A DNA stretch of 64,000 nt from Lentzea guizhouensis (GTDB lineage Bacteria > Actinomycetota > Actinomycetes > Mycobacteriales > Pseudonocardiaceae). A program made the position numbers and the translations under genes. The DNA is taken from the NCBI RefSeq assembly GCF_001701025.1, contig NZ_CP016793.1, forward strand, positions 8,866,001 through 8,930,000, read 5' to 3'. Positions 25,031 through 33,954 of the stretch are shown here, piece after piece. Position 1 is the stretch's first letter. Each line of letters opens with the position of its first letter. The notes beneath the pieces were generated by a model. The model was not told the DNA's origin and searched no databases. It worked only from the letters and a program-made list of their open reading frames with translations.

Positions 25031-25665
25031 CTGACGACGCTGAGGTAGCCGTTCTCGACCAGCCAGGCAACGTTGCGGCGCTCCGGCGGGTTCGGCGACG
25101 TGACCTTGTACTGCCTGCCACCGCCGGTCTGCCCGAACCACTTCGCCGCAGGCCCGCCGAGCACCTCGAACTGCTTCTCGACCTTGTACCGGTAATAGCC
25201 GTACGGCATCCGGACGCCCTGCTCGTACTCGCAGGTGTTCAGGCTCTGCGGCGGCAGCGAACGCTGGGCGAACGGCGTGCCCACCGGCGACAGGAACCTG
25301 CCGGACTGGCCACCGAAACGGTCGAGGAGCTTGCCCGGCGCGAGCACCTCGGTGGTCGGTCTGCCGATGAAGCCGTCGTTCTCCGGGTACTTCCAGCCCT
25401 TGCCCTTCCAGTACTCCGTGACGAACGCCTGAGGGCTCGCCTTCTCGCCGAACCGCTTGTACCCGATCAGCAACTTGCCTGCCACGTGGGACGGCGACGG
25501 CAGGTCCTTCGGCCCGAACCGTTCGTCGCCCAGGTGGAAGGGTTTCTCGCAGACGACCTCCGCGGTCGGTGCCGACGGCGTCGCGTGCGCCACCGGAGCG
25601 GCGGCCAGGCCGAGCATCGTCGAGACCAGGACGAGGAGCGAGAGCACGTGTTTTCGCAGAATCAT
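25027..25665 (-). CDS. Secreted TNT-domain (NAD glycohydrolase-like) protein
   Basis: A 212-residue protein. Residues 1-27 are a signal peptide (LSLLVLVSTMLGLAAAPVAHA). The C-terminal 110 residues match the tuberculosis necrotizing toxin fold: 'YWKGKGWKYPENDGF' opens it and 'LLDRFGGQSGRFLSPVGTP' with 'FAQRSLPPQSL' is its signature stretch. The known member, the C-terminal domain of CpnT, hydrolyses NAD+. I choose the ATG at 25665 because AGGAAG lies just upstream; an earlier in-frame start would bury the signal peptide. The overlapping downstream gene would protect the producer's cytosol. Compared with CpnT it lacks a long delivery domain, so general secretion is the apparent route. Confidence 0.8.
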   Translation of the reverse strand: MILRKHVLSLLVLVSTMLGLAAAPVAHATPSAPTAEVVCEKPFHLGDERFGPKDLPSPSHVAGKLLIGYKRFGEKASPQAFVTEYWKGKGWKYPENDGFIGRPTTEVLAPGKLLDRFGGQSGRFLSPVGTPFAQRSLPPQSLNTCEYEQGVRMPYGYYRYKVEKQFEVLGGPAAKWFGQTGGGRQYKVTSPNPPERRNVAWLVENGYLSVVR

Positions 25666-25703
25666 GGGTCTTCCTTTCGTGACAGCACCGCGGCGGTCAC
25701 GGG

Positions 25704-26435
25704 TCATACGGCGGCCGTCTCCAGAGCTACGAGGAGACTTGCGGAGTAGTTGGTCGGGCCGTTCAGCTCCCTGGTGTCGAACCAGTGGGTGTGGGTGACC
25801 GTCAAGGTGACCTTCTTGCCCTGCGGACTGAGCGCGTGCACGACCGTGTCCGGCGGGATCGGCGTTGTCGCGGGGGTGTGGTTCTCCGTCACGTCCTGGA
25901 GTTCCACGAGCACGCCGGCCGCGAGTTCCGCGGCGGTGAGTTCCGAGTCGCTCACGCTCACCGCGACCAGCAGCTGGTAGTCGGGTTTCTTGGTCATGTA
26001 GTGCGTGGCGTGTGCCTGCGAACCGTCGCCGAACAGCAGGTACGAGGGCTTGGGCGGGTAGTCGCCGCTGTCCTGGAACTGCCGGTCGTACAGCACGGAG
26101 GTGATCTCGACCGGGGTGTCCGACACGATCGGCACGGCGTTGTGGAGGTCGTTGCCGACCACCTTGAGGATCGTGCCGGTGAACCTCCGGTCGGCCAGCA
26201 TCTTCGGCAGCAGCAGCTTCTCCTGGTTGACGACGACGAACGTCGCCGTCCGCGCCGCCTTCCTGGCCTCGACGTAGGTCTTCTTGGCCTCGGCGCCGAA
26301 CCCGAACGTCGCGACCACCTGGTAGCGGTGGGCGGCCATGGTGAACATCGCCAGGTGACCGCCGTGCACGACCTGCTCACCCATCAGCACGAAGCCGTGG
26401 ATGTCCGGTGTCTCCTCGTCGTGGGACGTCGTCAT
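25704..26435 (-). CDS. Protein of unknown function, 243 residues
   Basis: A 243-residue protein with no signal peptide or membrane segment. It begins 'MTTSHDEETPDIHGFVLM' and contains several short beta-strand-like stretches ('YQVVATFGFGAEAK', 'TATFVVVNQEKLLL', 'YQLLVAVSVSDSEL', 'KKVTLTVTHTHWFDT'), suggesting an all-beta or alpha/beta sandwich. I recognise no family. The ATG at 26435 follows GGGAGGA. It sits 13 bp after the PLP decarboxylase gene and 38 bp before the TNT-like gene, so it belongs to the same minus-strand operon and could modulate the decarboxylase. Confidence 0.75.
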   Translation of the reverse strand: MTTSHDEETPDIHGFVLMGEQVVHGGHLAMFTMAAHRYQVVATFGFGAEAKKTYVEARKAARTATFVVVNQEKLLLPKMLADRRFTGTILKVVGNDLHNAVPIVSDTPVEITSVLYDRQFQDSGDYPPKPSYLLFGDGSQAHATHYMTKKPDYQLLVAVSVSDSELTAAELAAGVLVELQDVTENHTPATTPIPPDTVVHALSPQGKKVTLTVTHTHWFDTRELNGPTNYSASLLVALETAAV

Positions 26436-26448
26436 GAGCCGGTCCTCC

Positions 26449-28134
26449 CTAGAACGCGCTGCCGGAGACGTGCACCAGGGCCAGGCGGGCGATGTCGCCG
26501 GTGTCGGCCGAACCGTCCACATAGGTCGCCAGGTCCGCGCCGCCGCGCTGCACCGGCATGCTGACCGGGCTGGTCTTGGCGAGGTCGGCCACCAGCGCGT
26601 CGATCATCTCCTTCGTGACGTGGGGCATCACGTACAGGTGCGCGTAGTGGAGGACCTCGTGCCCCACCTTGAGCGGGATCGTGGCCAGCGAGTACTTGTG
26701 CACGAGCTCGGGCGGAGGCTGCTTGAACCGCACCGTGAGCGCCAGCGGCGTTCGCGCGGCCTCCCACGTGCCGCCCAGCTCCTTCAGCTTCTTCTCCGCG
26801 TGGTCGGTGACCTCCAGGGCCGTGCGGATCATCGTCATCTGGTCGCGCTCGGAGTGCTTGGCCAGGAAGTGCCACATGACCAGCGGCGAGAACGCGTTGC
26901 GCGACCCGCCGAAGGTGGTGTCCGGCGACCCGATCACGGCGGGCTGCTCCGGCGGCTGCATCTGGAGGTTCGCCTTGGTCATGAACACGCCGCACGGCCA
27001 GGGGGCGCCGGGGTACTTGTGCCCGCTGGTGACGATGGAGGCGACCTCGGGGATGCGGAAGTCGAACTTCGGCAACGGGGTGGCCGGCTTGATCTCGCCG
27101 GCGTCGACGAGCTTCTCGATGAACGGCGCGTAGGTCGCCGCGAGCGCGCCGTCGACGTGGATCCAGTGGCCGGTGCGTTCGTCGACCAGCTCGTTGCCGT
27201 TCTCGTCGCGACCGTAGCGGACCTTCCGCTTGTCCAGCCCGTAACGGGCGAAGATCGGCCGCAGCCGATCGCAGATGCCGGCGACGTCGTCGTAGGCGCC
27301 CTTGAACGTGCTGCCGTAGTTGAGGTTGATCATCACCGGGTGGCCCATGCTCGCGAAGAACTCCACCAGCCTCGCCAGCTTGTCCACGTCGATGCTGCCC
27401 GGTCCGCTGTCGCCGCCGGTGGACGGCACCTCGTGGTCCCACGGCTTTCCCGGGTCCAGCGGGTTGGCGTACGGGTACAGCTTGGTGCCGACCTCGTAGA
27501 AGTGGGGGATGTTCAGCACCCGCAGCGCCTTGGCCACCGAGTAGTGCGTGTCGTGCGAGTAGAAGCCCACGGGTGAGTAGGCGTTCTGGTTGTCGGCGGG
27601 CGCGGTGTCCTGCACCCACACGTACTGCGCGCCGCCGTCCTTGGCCGGTTCACGCATGAGGGTCTTGCCGGAGAGGTAGTCGCGGGCGTTCCACAGGGCG
27701 TAGTTGTTGCCCTCGGAGGAGCCCATGGTGAGCACGTAACCCCAGTAGGCGTCCTTGGGCACCTCGCCGTTGACCTTGGTGCGCGGCTTGCCGTGCCACA
27801 GCTTGGCGTAGTAGTCCAGGACCGCGCGCTCGGCCCACCGCGTGTGCAGGGTGAAGTGCGAGTCCTCGAACGGGTCGCCGACGTTGTTGAAGTGGTAGTC
27901 GAGGAACCGGGCCATCGGCTCGCGCAGCTTGAGGTCCTCGTTGGTCTGGTAGCCGAGGAACCTGCCCTGGAGGTCTGCGAAGTAGTTCTCCAGCTTGTCC
28001 AGCACCGCCTTGCGCTGGGGCTCGGGCACACCTCCCGGAGGAAGTGCGAAGTCCTGGTCCGTCGGGCTCGGCGCGGCGTCCGCGCCCGCTAGGCGCGTGT
28101 CGTCCCGTGTCTGGTCTGCGATGGTCATGGTCAC
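26449..28134 (-). CDS. PLP-dependent amino-acid decarboxylase, group II (histidine-decarboxylase-like)
   Basis: A 561-residue cytosolic enzyme of the aspartate-aminotransferase fold. The PLP lysine is in 'VTSGHKYPG', the PLP-ring aspartate in 'HWIHVDGALAA', and 'MGSSEGNNYALWNARDYL' contributes the phosphate site. Overall it most resembles histidine-decarboxylase-like proteins that are longer than the classical 380-residue bacterial enzyme; the substrate cannot be assigned. It lies 34 bp downstream of an M20 peptidase gene, which could release the amino-acid substrate from peptides, and upstream of the 243-residue unknown protein. Confidence 0.82.
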   Translation of the reverse strand: MTMTIADQTRDDTRLAGADAAPSPTDQDFALPPGGVPEPQRKAVLDKLENYFADLQGRFLGYQTNEDLKLREPMARFLDYHFNNVGDPFEDSHFTLHTRWAERAVLDYYAKLWHGKPRTKVNGEVPKDAYWGYVLTMGSSEGNNYALWNARDYLSGKTLMREPAKDGGAQYVWVQDTAPADNQNAYSPVGFYSHDTHYSVAKALRVLNIPHFYEVGTKLYPYANPLDPGKPWDHEVPSTGGDSGPGSIDVDKLARLVEFFASMGHPVMINLNYGSTFKGAYDDVAGICDRLRPIFARYGLDKRKVRYGRDENGNELVDERTGHWIHVDGALAATYAPFIEKLVDAGEIKPATPLPKFDFRIPEVASIVTSGHKYPGAPWPCGVFMTKANLQMQPPEQPAVIGSPDTTFGGSRNAFSPLVMWHFLAKHSERDQMTMIRTALEVTDHAEKKLKELGGTWEAARTPLALTVRFKQPPPELVHKYSLATIPLKVGHEVLHYAHLYVMPHVTKEMIDALVADLAKTSPVSMPVQRGGADLATYVDGSADTGDIARLALVHVSGSAF

Positions 28135-28168
28135 CCTCCTGTGTGGTCCTCTCCGATCGGGGAGGAGT

Positions 28169-29557
28169 TCAGTGGCGGGGCTTGGCGAGCGCGTTCAGCA
28201 GCAGCGCCTCGGCGAGGGTCATGTGCTCCAGTTCGGACCGGCTGACGCTCTCGTCGTCCCCGTGGATGTTGGCCAGCGGTTCCTCGCAGCCCCACAGCAC
28301 GATGTCCGAACCGGGGTTGGCCGCGTGGAGCGCGGAGACCAGCGGGATGGAGCCGCCCTGACCGGAGTGCGCGACGACGGCGGTCTTGTAGGCGGTCTTG
28401 AGCGCGGTCTCGACGGCGGCGTGGTGCGGGCCCTGGTAGGCGGCGAAGCCCCGGCCGAGGCTCACGGGAGCGACCTCGCGGACGACCCCCTTCGGGGCGT
28501 TGGCCTCGATGTGGTCCTTGATCGCCTTGAGCGCCGCGTCCGGGTCCTGGTCCGGCGCGAGACGCACGCTGATCCGGGCGGTCACCTCCGGGTGCAGCAC
28601 GTTGGCCGGCCGGTCCATGCCGGGCGCGCCTCGCAGGCCGACGACGTTGACGGCGGGGCGGCCGTACAGGCGCTGGGCGAGTGTGCCGGTGCCGACGAGG
28701 CCGACCCCCGGCTCCACGCCGGCGTTCCTGCGGTACTGCTCCTCCGGCACGGCCGGCCAGTCGTGGTCGAACCGGGTCAGGCCGGCCACGGCCACGTCTC
28801 CGCCGGCGTCGTGCAGGGTCGACAGGAGCCGCACCAGCACGGTGAACGCATCGGGCGCCGGCCCGCCGTACATGCCGCTGTGCACCTCCTTGGCCAGCGT
28901 CTTCACGGTCACGTCCACCGCGAGGACGCCGCGCAGGGTGGAGGTGAGCGCAGGTCGGCCGACCGCCAGGTTCCCGGTGTCGGCGACGATGACCAGGTCG
29001 GCCTTGAAGCGCGGGTCCTCCGGGTGGGCGGCGACGTAGGAGTCCAGGACGCTGCTGCTCTCCTCCTCGCCCTCGACGACGACCTTGACGTTGACCGGCA
29101 ACCCCGACCACTGCTCCCGCAAGGCCTTCAGCGCGCCCAGGTGCATGACGACCCCTGACTTGTCGTCAGCCGAACCACGCCCGTACAGGCGGGTGTCGCC
29201 GCCCGCCGTGACCTCCTTGGGGATGAAGGGTTTCGTGACCGTCCACTTCGCCTCGTCGGCAGGCTGCACGTCGTAGTGCGCGTACAGCAGGACCGTCCGC
29301 GCGCCGTCGGTGTCCGCGCGCTGGTCCGCGTACACCAGCGGCGCGGAGGTCCTGCCCTCGTGGGTGATGGTGGTGACGGTGGCGCTGCTCAGGCCGACCG
29401 AGCGGAACAGCCCGGCGATCGTGTCCGCGGTGGTGCGCAGCGGCGGGTCCGGATCGTCGGCCGTGGACCGGTGCTTCACCAGGTCCATCAACGTCTGCCA
29501 GAACTCGAGGGCGTGCACGTGCTCGTACAGGCCCTGTTCTGCGGTGACAGCGGTCAT
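28169..29557 (-). CDS. M20-family dipeptidase
   Basis: A 462-residue cytosolic metallopeptidase. The first metal-binding motif is 'VLLYAHYDVQPADE' (His and the Asp two residues on), the second 'LYGRGSADDKSGVVMH', and the catalytic glutamates lie in 'VVVEGEEESSS'. 'KEVHSGMYGG' is the dimerisation-domain histidine region. The ATG at 29557 has GGAAGG upstream; longer in-frame readings have no support. As the first gene of the operon with the decarboxylase it may supply free amino acids. Homologues include carnosinase-like and beta-Ala-dipeptidases, so histidine-containing dipeptides are an attractive but unproven substrate. Confidence 0.88.
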   Translation of the reverse strand: MTAVTAEQGLYEHVHALEFWQTLMDLVKHRSTADDPDPPLRTTADTIAGLFRSVGLSSATVTTITHEGRTSAPLVYADQRADTDGARTVLLYAHYDVQPADEAKWTVTKPFIPKEVTAGGDTRLYGRGSADDKSGVVMHLGALKALREQWSGLPVNVKVVVEGEEESSSVLDSYVAAHPEDPRFKADLVIVADTGNLAVGRPALTSTLRGVLAVDVTVKTLAKEVHSGMYGGPAPDAFTVLVRLLSTLHDAGGDVAVAGLTRFDHDWPAVPEEQYRRNAGVEPGVGLVGTGTLAQRLYGRPAVNVVGLRGAPGMDRPANVLHPEVTARISVRLAPDQDPDAALKAIKDHIEANAPKGVVREVAPVSLGRGFAAYQGPHHAAVETALKTAYKTAVVAHSGQGGSIPLVSALHAANPGSDIVLWGCEEPLANIHGDDESVSRSELEHMTLAEALLLNALAKPRH

Positions 29558-29949
29558 GGAGGTCCTTCCCGTGCGGGTGCGGGCAGCGTCGGACGACGTG
29601 TCCACTCCGGGTTCACGCCACGCGGGACTGGTCTGACCGCTACCGGACGCGGTCAGCGGCGACGATGCGCGTTCGCGATGGCGACGAGCAACGTGAGCGG
29701 CTCGGCCTGGACGCTGCCGAACGGAACCACGTTGCCGCACTTCCCACACGACCCACCATGCCACCGTCACCGGTCATTCGGGACGGAACAACCCGATCGG
29801 GGACGGAGCCGCACTCCACGGGTTGGCGGTCAGGGCCGGCAGGTGGCACACGGTGAGCCCGCTCGGCTCGCGGTTACCGCGTCAGGGCGTCACATGTCTC
29901 GAAGTTCGCTGTTCGAACGGAGTTCGAGTGACCAACGGTGCTGATTGCC
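29558..29949. promoter_or_regulatory. Long spacer with TTCGA motif cluster
   Basis: About 390 bp without a gene I can support. Small open frames on both strands lack ribosome sites. Near its right end, CTCGAA (29898-29903), TTCGAA (29912-29917) and TTCGAG (29923-29928) form an imperfect inverted arrangement like the motif clusters at 15857 and 35798. The promoter of the peptidase operon presumably lies in the left half. Confidence 0.5.
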
Positions 29950-30684
29950 CTAGTCGTGAGGTGAGCGGCCCGCGGCCGGGTCGTGCACGTCGAGCCGGCC
30001 GCACATGCCGTACCGCTGCGGTTCCTCCGCTCGCACGACGTGGATGTCGGCCTCGTCCAGGTGGCCGATGTCCCCGTCGCGCAGGCTGTCCAGGTGCTCG
30101 CCGGTCAGCCGGGTGGCCGCGAGCGCACCCGCCCGCCACCGCTGCTCCCAGTCGTCCAGCGACTCCCGCTTCAACGCGAGCGCGGCGCCGTAGAACTCGT
30201 CGAGCGCCGCGCTGTCCCCCGCCTCCACTCGCCGCCGCAGCTGCAGGAACCCCTCGACGGCCAGGTCACGGCGTCGGCGTGCGGAGGACGAGGAGTCGGC
30301 GTAGGCGTGTCCCGGCTCGGCCAAAGCGGCTGCGGTCGCGTAGTGCACCGGGTCCGCCAGCACCTCGGGCGGGAACGTGAACACCGCGTCACCGGCCTCG
30401 GGCAGGCCGCTGTTCTGCATCACCACGACGATGCGCAGGTCGTCGTCGTTGACCAGGCGGTGGATCGTGCCCGGTGTGAACCACGCGACCGTGCCCGCGC
30501 GCAACGGCGTCTCGGCGAACCCGCGCCGGGTCAGCGTCTGCACCCGGCCCTCACCGCCGATCACGCAGTAGCACTCCGCGCAGGTCAGGTGCACGTGCGG
30601 TGAACCGCCGCAGACCCCGTCCACCGTCGGCCAGTCGTACACCCGCAGACCGGAGATCCCGATCCCGCCGGGAAACGGCGTCAC
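29950..30684 (-). CDS. Cupin-domain protein
   Basis: A 244-residue cytosolic protein. The N-terminal half is a cupin barrel: 'SPHVHLTCAECYCVIGGEG' is motif 1 with metal-binding His and Glu, and 'TPGTIHRLVNDDDLR' is motif 2. The C-terminal half is helical (LAVEGFLQLRRRVEAGDSAA) and unassigned. The GTG at 30684 overlaps the stop of the DUF6807-like gene (GTGA); a GTG at 30687 is an alternative. Last gene of the second ABC sugar operon; likely a sugar-binding or isomerising auxiliary. Confidence 0.83.
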   Translation of the reverse strand: MTPFPGGIGISGLRVYDWPTVDGVCGGSPHVHLTCAECYCVIGGEGRVQTLTRRGFAETPLRAGTVAWFTPGTIHRLVNDDDLRIVVVMQNSGLPEAGDAVFTFPPEVLADPVHYATAAALAEPGHAYADSSSSARRRRDLAVEGFLQLRRRVEAGDSAALDEFYGAALALKRESLDDWEQRWRAGALAATRLTGEHLDSLRDGDIGHLDEADIHVVRAEEPQRYGMCGRLDVHDPAAGRSPHD

Positions 30685-31553
30685 CACGCGTGTTCCTCCA
30701 CATAGGACTCAAGTCGCGCGCGGTCCCACCCACCGGTCGCGACGACGAGGCGGTACCGCAGGTGCAGCTCCGCACCCGGCGCCACCTCCACGGTGTCGAA
30801 GAACGCGAACGACGGGTTGACCGCCGCGAACGGGGTGCTGCGCACGAACCAGTGCGTGTTCTTGTTGTCCGGGTGGTCGAGGAACAGCAACGTCGACGAA
30901 CGGTCCACCTCGTCGTGCTGCCCGACGAACGCCAGCCACGAACCCGTCCGGCCCATCACCTCCTGCCCGGCGCCGCCGTCGGCCGCGATGACCTCGCCGC
31001 CGGTGAACGAACGCGGCCCGCGCCAGAAGAACCCGGTGTACCCCGCGAGCTCGCGGCCGTTGGTGGTGGGGCTGCCGAAGACCAGCGGCTCGGAGCGCAG
31101 GTTCGTCAGCGTGGTCGCGAACTCCAGCGTCCACGCCTCCTCCTCGACGTCCCGCACGGCCAAGGACCGCTCCTCGCCGACCCAGTGCTCCCCCGCCTCG
31201 GTGTGCCACGACAGCCGCTCGTCGATGCGCAGCTCGTCATCGGCCACGGTGAAGTCCTCGTGCCGCATGGTGCCGACGTTCGGCAGCACCACGTACCCCT
31301 CGTCGCGCACGTAGGTGACCCCGCCCCAGAAGTTCTCCCCCGAGACGTCGGTCGCGGTCATCTGCACGCCCTTGTGCCAGCGGTGGTCGTGCGGCCGGAA
31401 CGCCGTCACCACGTCACCGGCCAGCGTGCGCACCGGGTGCAGGTAGGGCTTCGGCCCCTCGAACGCCGGTGTCGCCGGCCGGTGCACGTAGTGGAAGAGC
31501 TCGACGTCGCCGACCGACACGACGAGCACCTCGTCGTCCTGGCGCGTGATCAC
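30681..31553 (-). CDS. DUF6807 (PmoA-like) family protein
   Basis: A 290-residue cytosolic beta-sandwich-like protein of the family often labelled PmoA, although it is unrelated to methane monooxygenase. Signature stretches are 'FRPHDHRWHKGVQM', 'FWGGVTYVRDEGY' and 'YTGFFWRGPRSF'. Members frequently accompany Gfo/Idh/MocA oxidoreductases and sugar transporters, as here. The GTG at 31553 overlaps the oxidoreductase stop (GTGA). A catalytic role is not established; the paired histidines could bind metal. Confidence 0.85.
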   Translation of the reverse strand: MITRQDDEVLVVSVGDVELFHYVHRPATPAFEGPKPYLHPVRTLAGDVVTAFRPHDHRWHKGVQMTATDVSGENFWGGVTYVRDEGYVVLPNVGTMRHEDFTVADDELRIDERLSWHTEAGEHWVGEERSLAVRDVEEEAWTLEFATTLTNLRSEPLVFGSPTTNGRELAGYTGFFWRGPRSFTGGEVIAADGGAGQEVMGRTGSWLAFVGQHDEVDRSSTLLFLDHPDNKNTHWFVRSTPFAAVNPSFAFFDTVEVAPGAELHLRYRLVVATGGWDRARLESYVEEHAW

Positions 31554-32632
31554 CGGGCGTCCGCCCACGGGGCACCGTTCCCTTCCATCGTGGCGTAGAA
31601 CGGGTTGTCCGGCCCGATCTCACCGGCCTTGACCACGCTGTCGGTGAACGCCGAGGCGTACAGGGCCGCGATGAACTCCATCGTGGTCCGCGTGTCCGCG
31701 AGTGTCACCGGTGGCGTCTCCCCACTGTCCAGGGCGTCGAGGAACGCCGCCAGCTGGCACCGGTGGCCGCTGACCGTGCCCGACTGCTCCTCCCGCCAGC
31801 GCGGGACGACGTCGTCGTGGCCGGGCGCCGGGGTGATCGTCCAGTGCGCGTCGGTGTAGCCGTAGAGGTGCTCGACCTCCACCGTGGCGCGCTCGAAGTC
31901 GAACCGCAGCTGCGAGGTCTCCCTGGGCGACAGCACGGAGTTCATCACCGACGCGACGGTCCCGTCGGCGAAGGTCACGAGCGCCATCGACACGTCCTCG
32001 GTCTGCACGTCCCGGGCCTGCCGGACCGCGACGGCCCGCACCTCCCGCCACGGCCCGAGCACCGACAGCAGCAGGTCGAACTGGTGGATGCCGTGCCCCA
32101 TCGTCGGCCCGCCGCCCTCGCTGTCCCACGAACCACGCCACGGCACCGCGAAGTAGGCGTCGTCGCGGTACCAGAGCGTGTCGCTCCGCGCGACCAGCGA
32201 CCTGCCCAGCACCCCTTCGGCGACCAGGCGCCGCAGCCGGATCGCGGCCGGGCCGAAGCGGTGCTGGAACACCGTCGCGACCCGGCCGGTCGACGTGCGT
32301 TCGGCCGCGACCAGGGCATCGACCTCGCCGAGCGACAACGCCGGCGGCTTCTCCACGAGCACGTGCACGTTCGCGGCGAGGCATTCCAGCGCGAGCGGCA
32401 CGTGGTGGCGCGGCGGGGTGCACACCAGCACCACGTCCAGCTCCTCCTCGGCCAGCAACGCGGTGAGCCCCGCGTGCACCCGCGGCACACTCCACTCCTG
32501 CGCGAACGCGGCCGCACGTCCCGCGTCCACGTCGGTCACCGCGACGAGCTCGACCCGGTCACCGCAGGCACGCACCGCCTCCGCGTGGGCGTTCGCGATC
32601 GCGCCCGTCCCGACGATGGCCGCGCGCCTCAC
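31550..32632 (-). CDS. Gfo/Idh/MocA-family oxidoreductase
   Basis: A 360-residue NAD(P)-dependent oxidoreductase. Rossmann motif 'AAIVGTGAIANAHAE', conserved 'VEKPPALS' lysine motif, and 'GGPTMGHGIHQFDLLLSVLG' with the catalytic-histidine segment. It starts at a GTG that overlaps the stop of the solute-binding-protein gene by 4 nt and its own stop overlaps the next gene by 4 nt, so it sits in the middle of a fully coupled operon. It probably modifies the imported sugar or uronic acid derivative. Confidence 0.88.
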   Translation of the reverse strand: MRRAAIVGTGAIANAHAEAVRACGDRVELVAVTDVDAGRAAAFAQEWSVPRVHAGLTALLAEEELDVVLVCTPPRHHVPLALECLAANVHVLVEKPPALSLGEVDALVAAERTSTGRVATVFQHRFGPAAIRLRRLVAEGVLGRSLVARSDTLWYRDDAYFAVPWRGSWDSEGGGPTMGHGIHQFDLLLSVLGPWREVRAVAVRQARDVQTEDVSMALVTFADGTVASVMNSVLSPRETSQLRFDFERATVEVEHLYGYTDAHWTITPAPGHDDVVPRWREEQSGTVSGHRCQLAAFLDALDSGETPPVTLADTRTTMEFIAALYASAFTDSVVKAGEIGPDNPFYATMEGNGAPWADAR

Positions 32633-33939
32633 TTCGCCGCGTCCACTTCCGCCTGGACCTCCTTGATGAACGACGCTGCCGCCGCGTCCGGGGTGGTCCG
32701 GCCGAACAGGACGTCCTCGGTGTGCCGCTTGAGGATCGCGTCGACCGTGCTGGCGCCGTTCGGCGTGATCCTGGGCGGGTCGCTGACCGGCACGGTGTCC
32801 AGGTACTCCTTGGCCGCCTTGTCGGTCTCCTTGAGCTGGCCCGCGATCGCGTCGCGGATCTTCTGGTTGGCGGGCACACCGCGTTCGGTCAGCAGGATCT
32901 TCGCCGCCTCCTCGTCGTTGGCCAGGAAGCTCACGAACGCCGCCGCCTCCGCCGGGTGCTTCGAGCGCGACGACACCGACCAGAACATCGACGGCTTGTA
33001 GTACGCGCCGGGTGCCTTGCCCTGCGTCTCACCCGGCAGCCGCAGCAGCTTCAGCTTGGCGCCGCTGGCGGCGGTCAGCGCGGTCAGCTGGGTGTTCCAC
33101 CACAGGCCGAACGCGGCGGTGCGGGTCGCGGTGGCGGACTGGTTGAGGCCCGCGGAGGCCTTCTCGACCGTCACCGACGGCGGTGCCGCGATCCCGGACT
33201 TCGCGAGGTCGGCGATGTACTGCCAGTAGTCCCTGGCGATCTCCTGCGGGAGCACGACCTTGCCCTCGGCGTCGAACATCGCCTGGCCCTGCTGGCGCGC
33301 CCGGATGCTCAGCCCGGCCGTGTCGTTGATGCCCGGCGACTGCACGCCGAACACCTGTCCGCCACCGGCTTTGGACACCTGCTCGCCGATCCGCTTCAGG
33401 TCGTCCCACGACCACTTCGTGTCGTCGGGCACCGGGATGCCGTACTGCGCGAGCAGGTCGAGGTTGACCATGATCGAGTACATGCCGAGGCCGACCGGCA
33501 GCCCGTACTGCTTGCCGTCGATCGCACCGGTCGCGAGCGCCTTCTGGTCGAAGTCCCCGGTGTCGAGGTGCTTCTTGGCCTCGTTGAGGTCGAGCAACGC
33601 GCCGCGCTCGGCGTAGGAGGCGATGTAGAGCTCGTCCATCTGCATGACGTCGGGCGCGTCGTTGGCCGCCATCGTGGTGGCGAGGCTGTCCCAGTAGCCG
33701 TTCCACTCCTTGAACTCGCCCTTGATGGTGATGTTCTGGTGCTTCTTCTGGAACAGCTCGATGACCTGCTGGGTCCGCTTGTGCCGGTCGTCGCCGCCCC
33801 ACCAGGTGAAGCGCAGCGTGACCGGCTCGGCGGTCAGGTCGCCGCCGGCGTCGGAACCGGACCCGCACGCGACGAGCAGCGACGCGGTCAGGGACAGCAG
33901 GGCCGCCCACGCGGTCCTGCGGCGAGCACCTCTTGGCAT
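32629..33939 (-). CDS. ABC sugar transporter, solute-binding lipoprotein
   Basis: A 436-residue family 1 binding protein. The signal sequence (AALLSLTASLLVACGS) ends in a lipobox LVAC. 'LRFTWWGGDDRHKRTQQVI' and 'PDVMQMDELYIASYAERGAL' are typical of oligosaccharide-binding members. The ATG at 33939 follows AAGGACAG. Together with the two permeases upstream it forms an importer without its own ATPase. The operator shared with the pectin operon suggests pectin-derived oligosaccharides as ligand. Confidence 0.92.
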   Translation of the reverse strand: MPRGARRRTAWAALLSLTASLLVACGSGSDAGGDLTAEPVTLRFTWWGGDDRHKRTQQVIELFQKKHQNITIKGEFKEWNGYWDSLATTMAANDAPDVMQMDELYIASYAERGALLDLNEAKKHLDTGDFDQKALATGAIDGKQYGLPVGLGMYSIMVNLDLLAQYGIPVPDDTKWSWDDLKRIGEQVSKAGGGQVFGVQSPGINDTAGLSIRARQQGQAMFDAEGKVVLPQEIARDYWQYIADLAKSGIAAPPSVTVEKASAGLNQSATATRTAAFGLWWNTQLTALTAASGAKLKLLRLPGETQGKAPGAYYKPSMFWSVSSRSKHPAEAAAFVSFLANDEEAAKILLTERGVPANQKIRDAIAGQLKETDKAAKEYLDTVPVSDPPRITPNGASTVDAILKRHTEDVLFGRTTPDAAAASFIKEVQAEVDAAK

Positions 33940-33954
33940 GAGCTGTCCTTTCGG

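Noticed and set aside
29640..29849. Small minus-strand open frame in the spacer before the peptidase gene
   Set aside because: No ribosome site, Arg/Ser-rich composition and no similarity to any family I know.
29898..29928. tRNA-like T-arm sequence (GTTCGAA)
   Set aside because: No acceptor stem, anticodon arm or D arm can be formed around it; the motif belongs to a cluster of TTCGA repeats.
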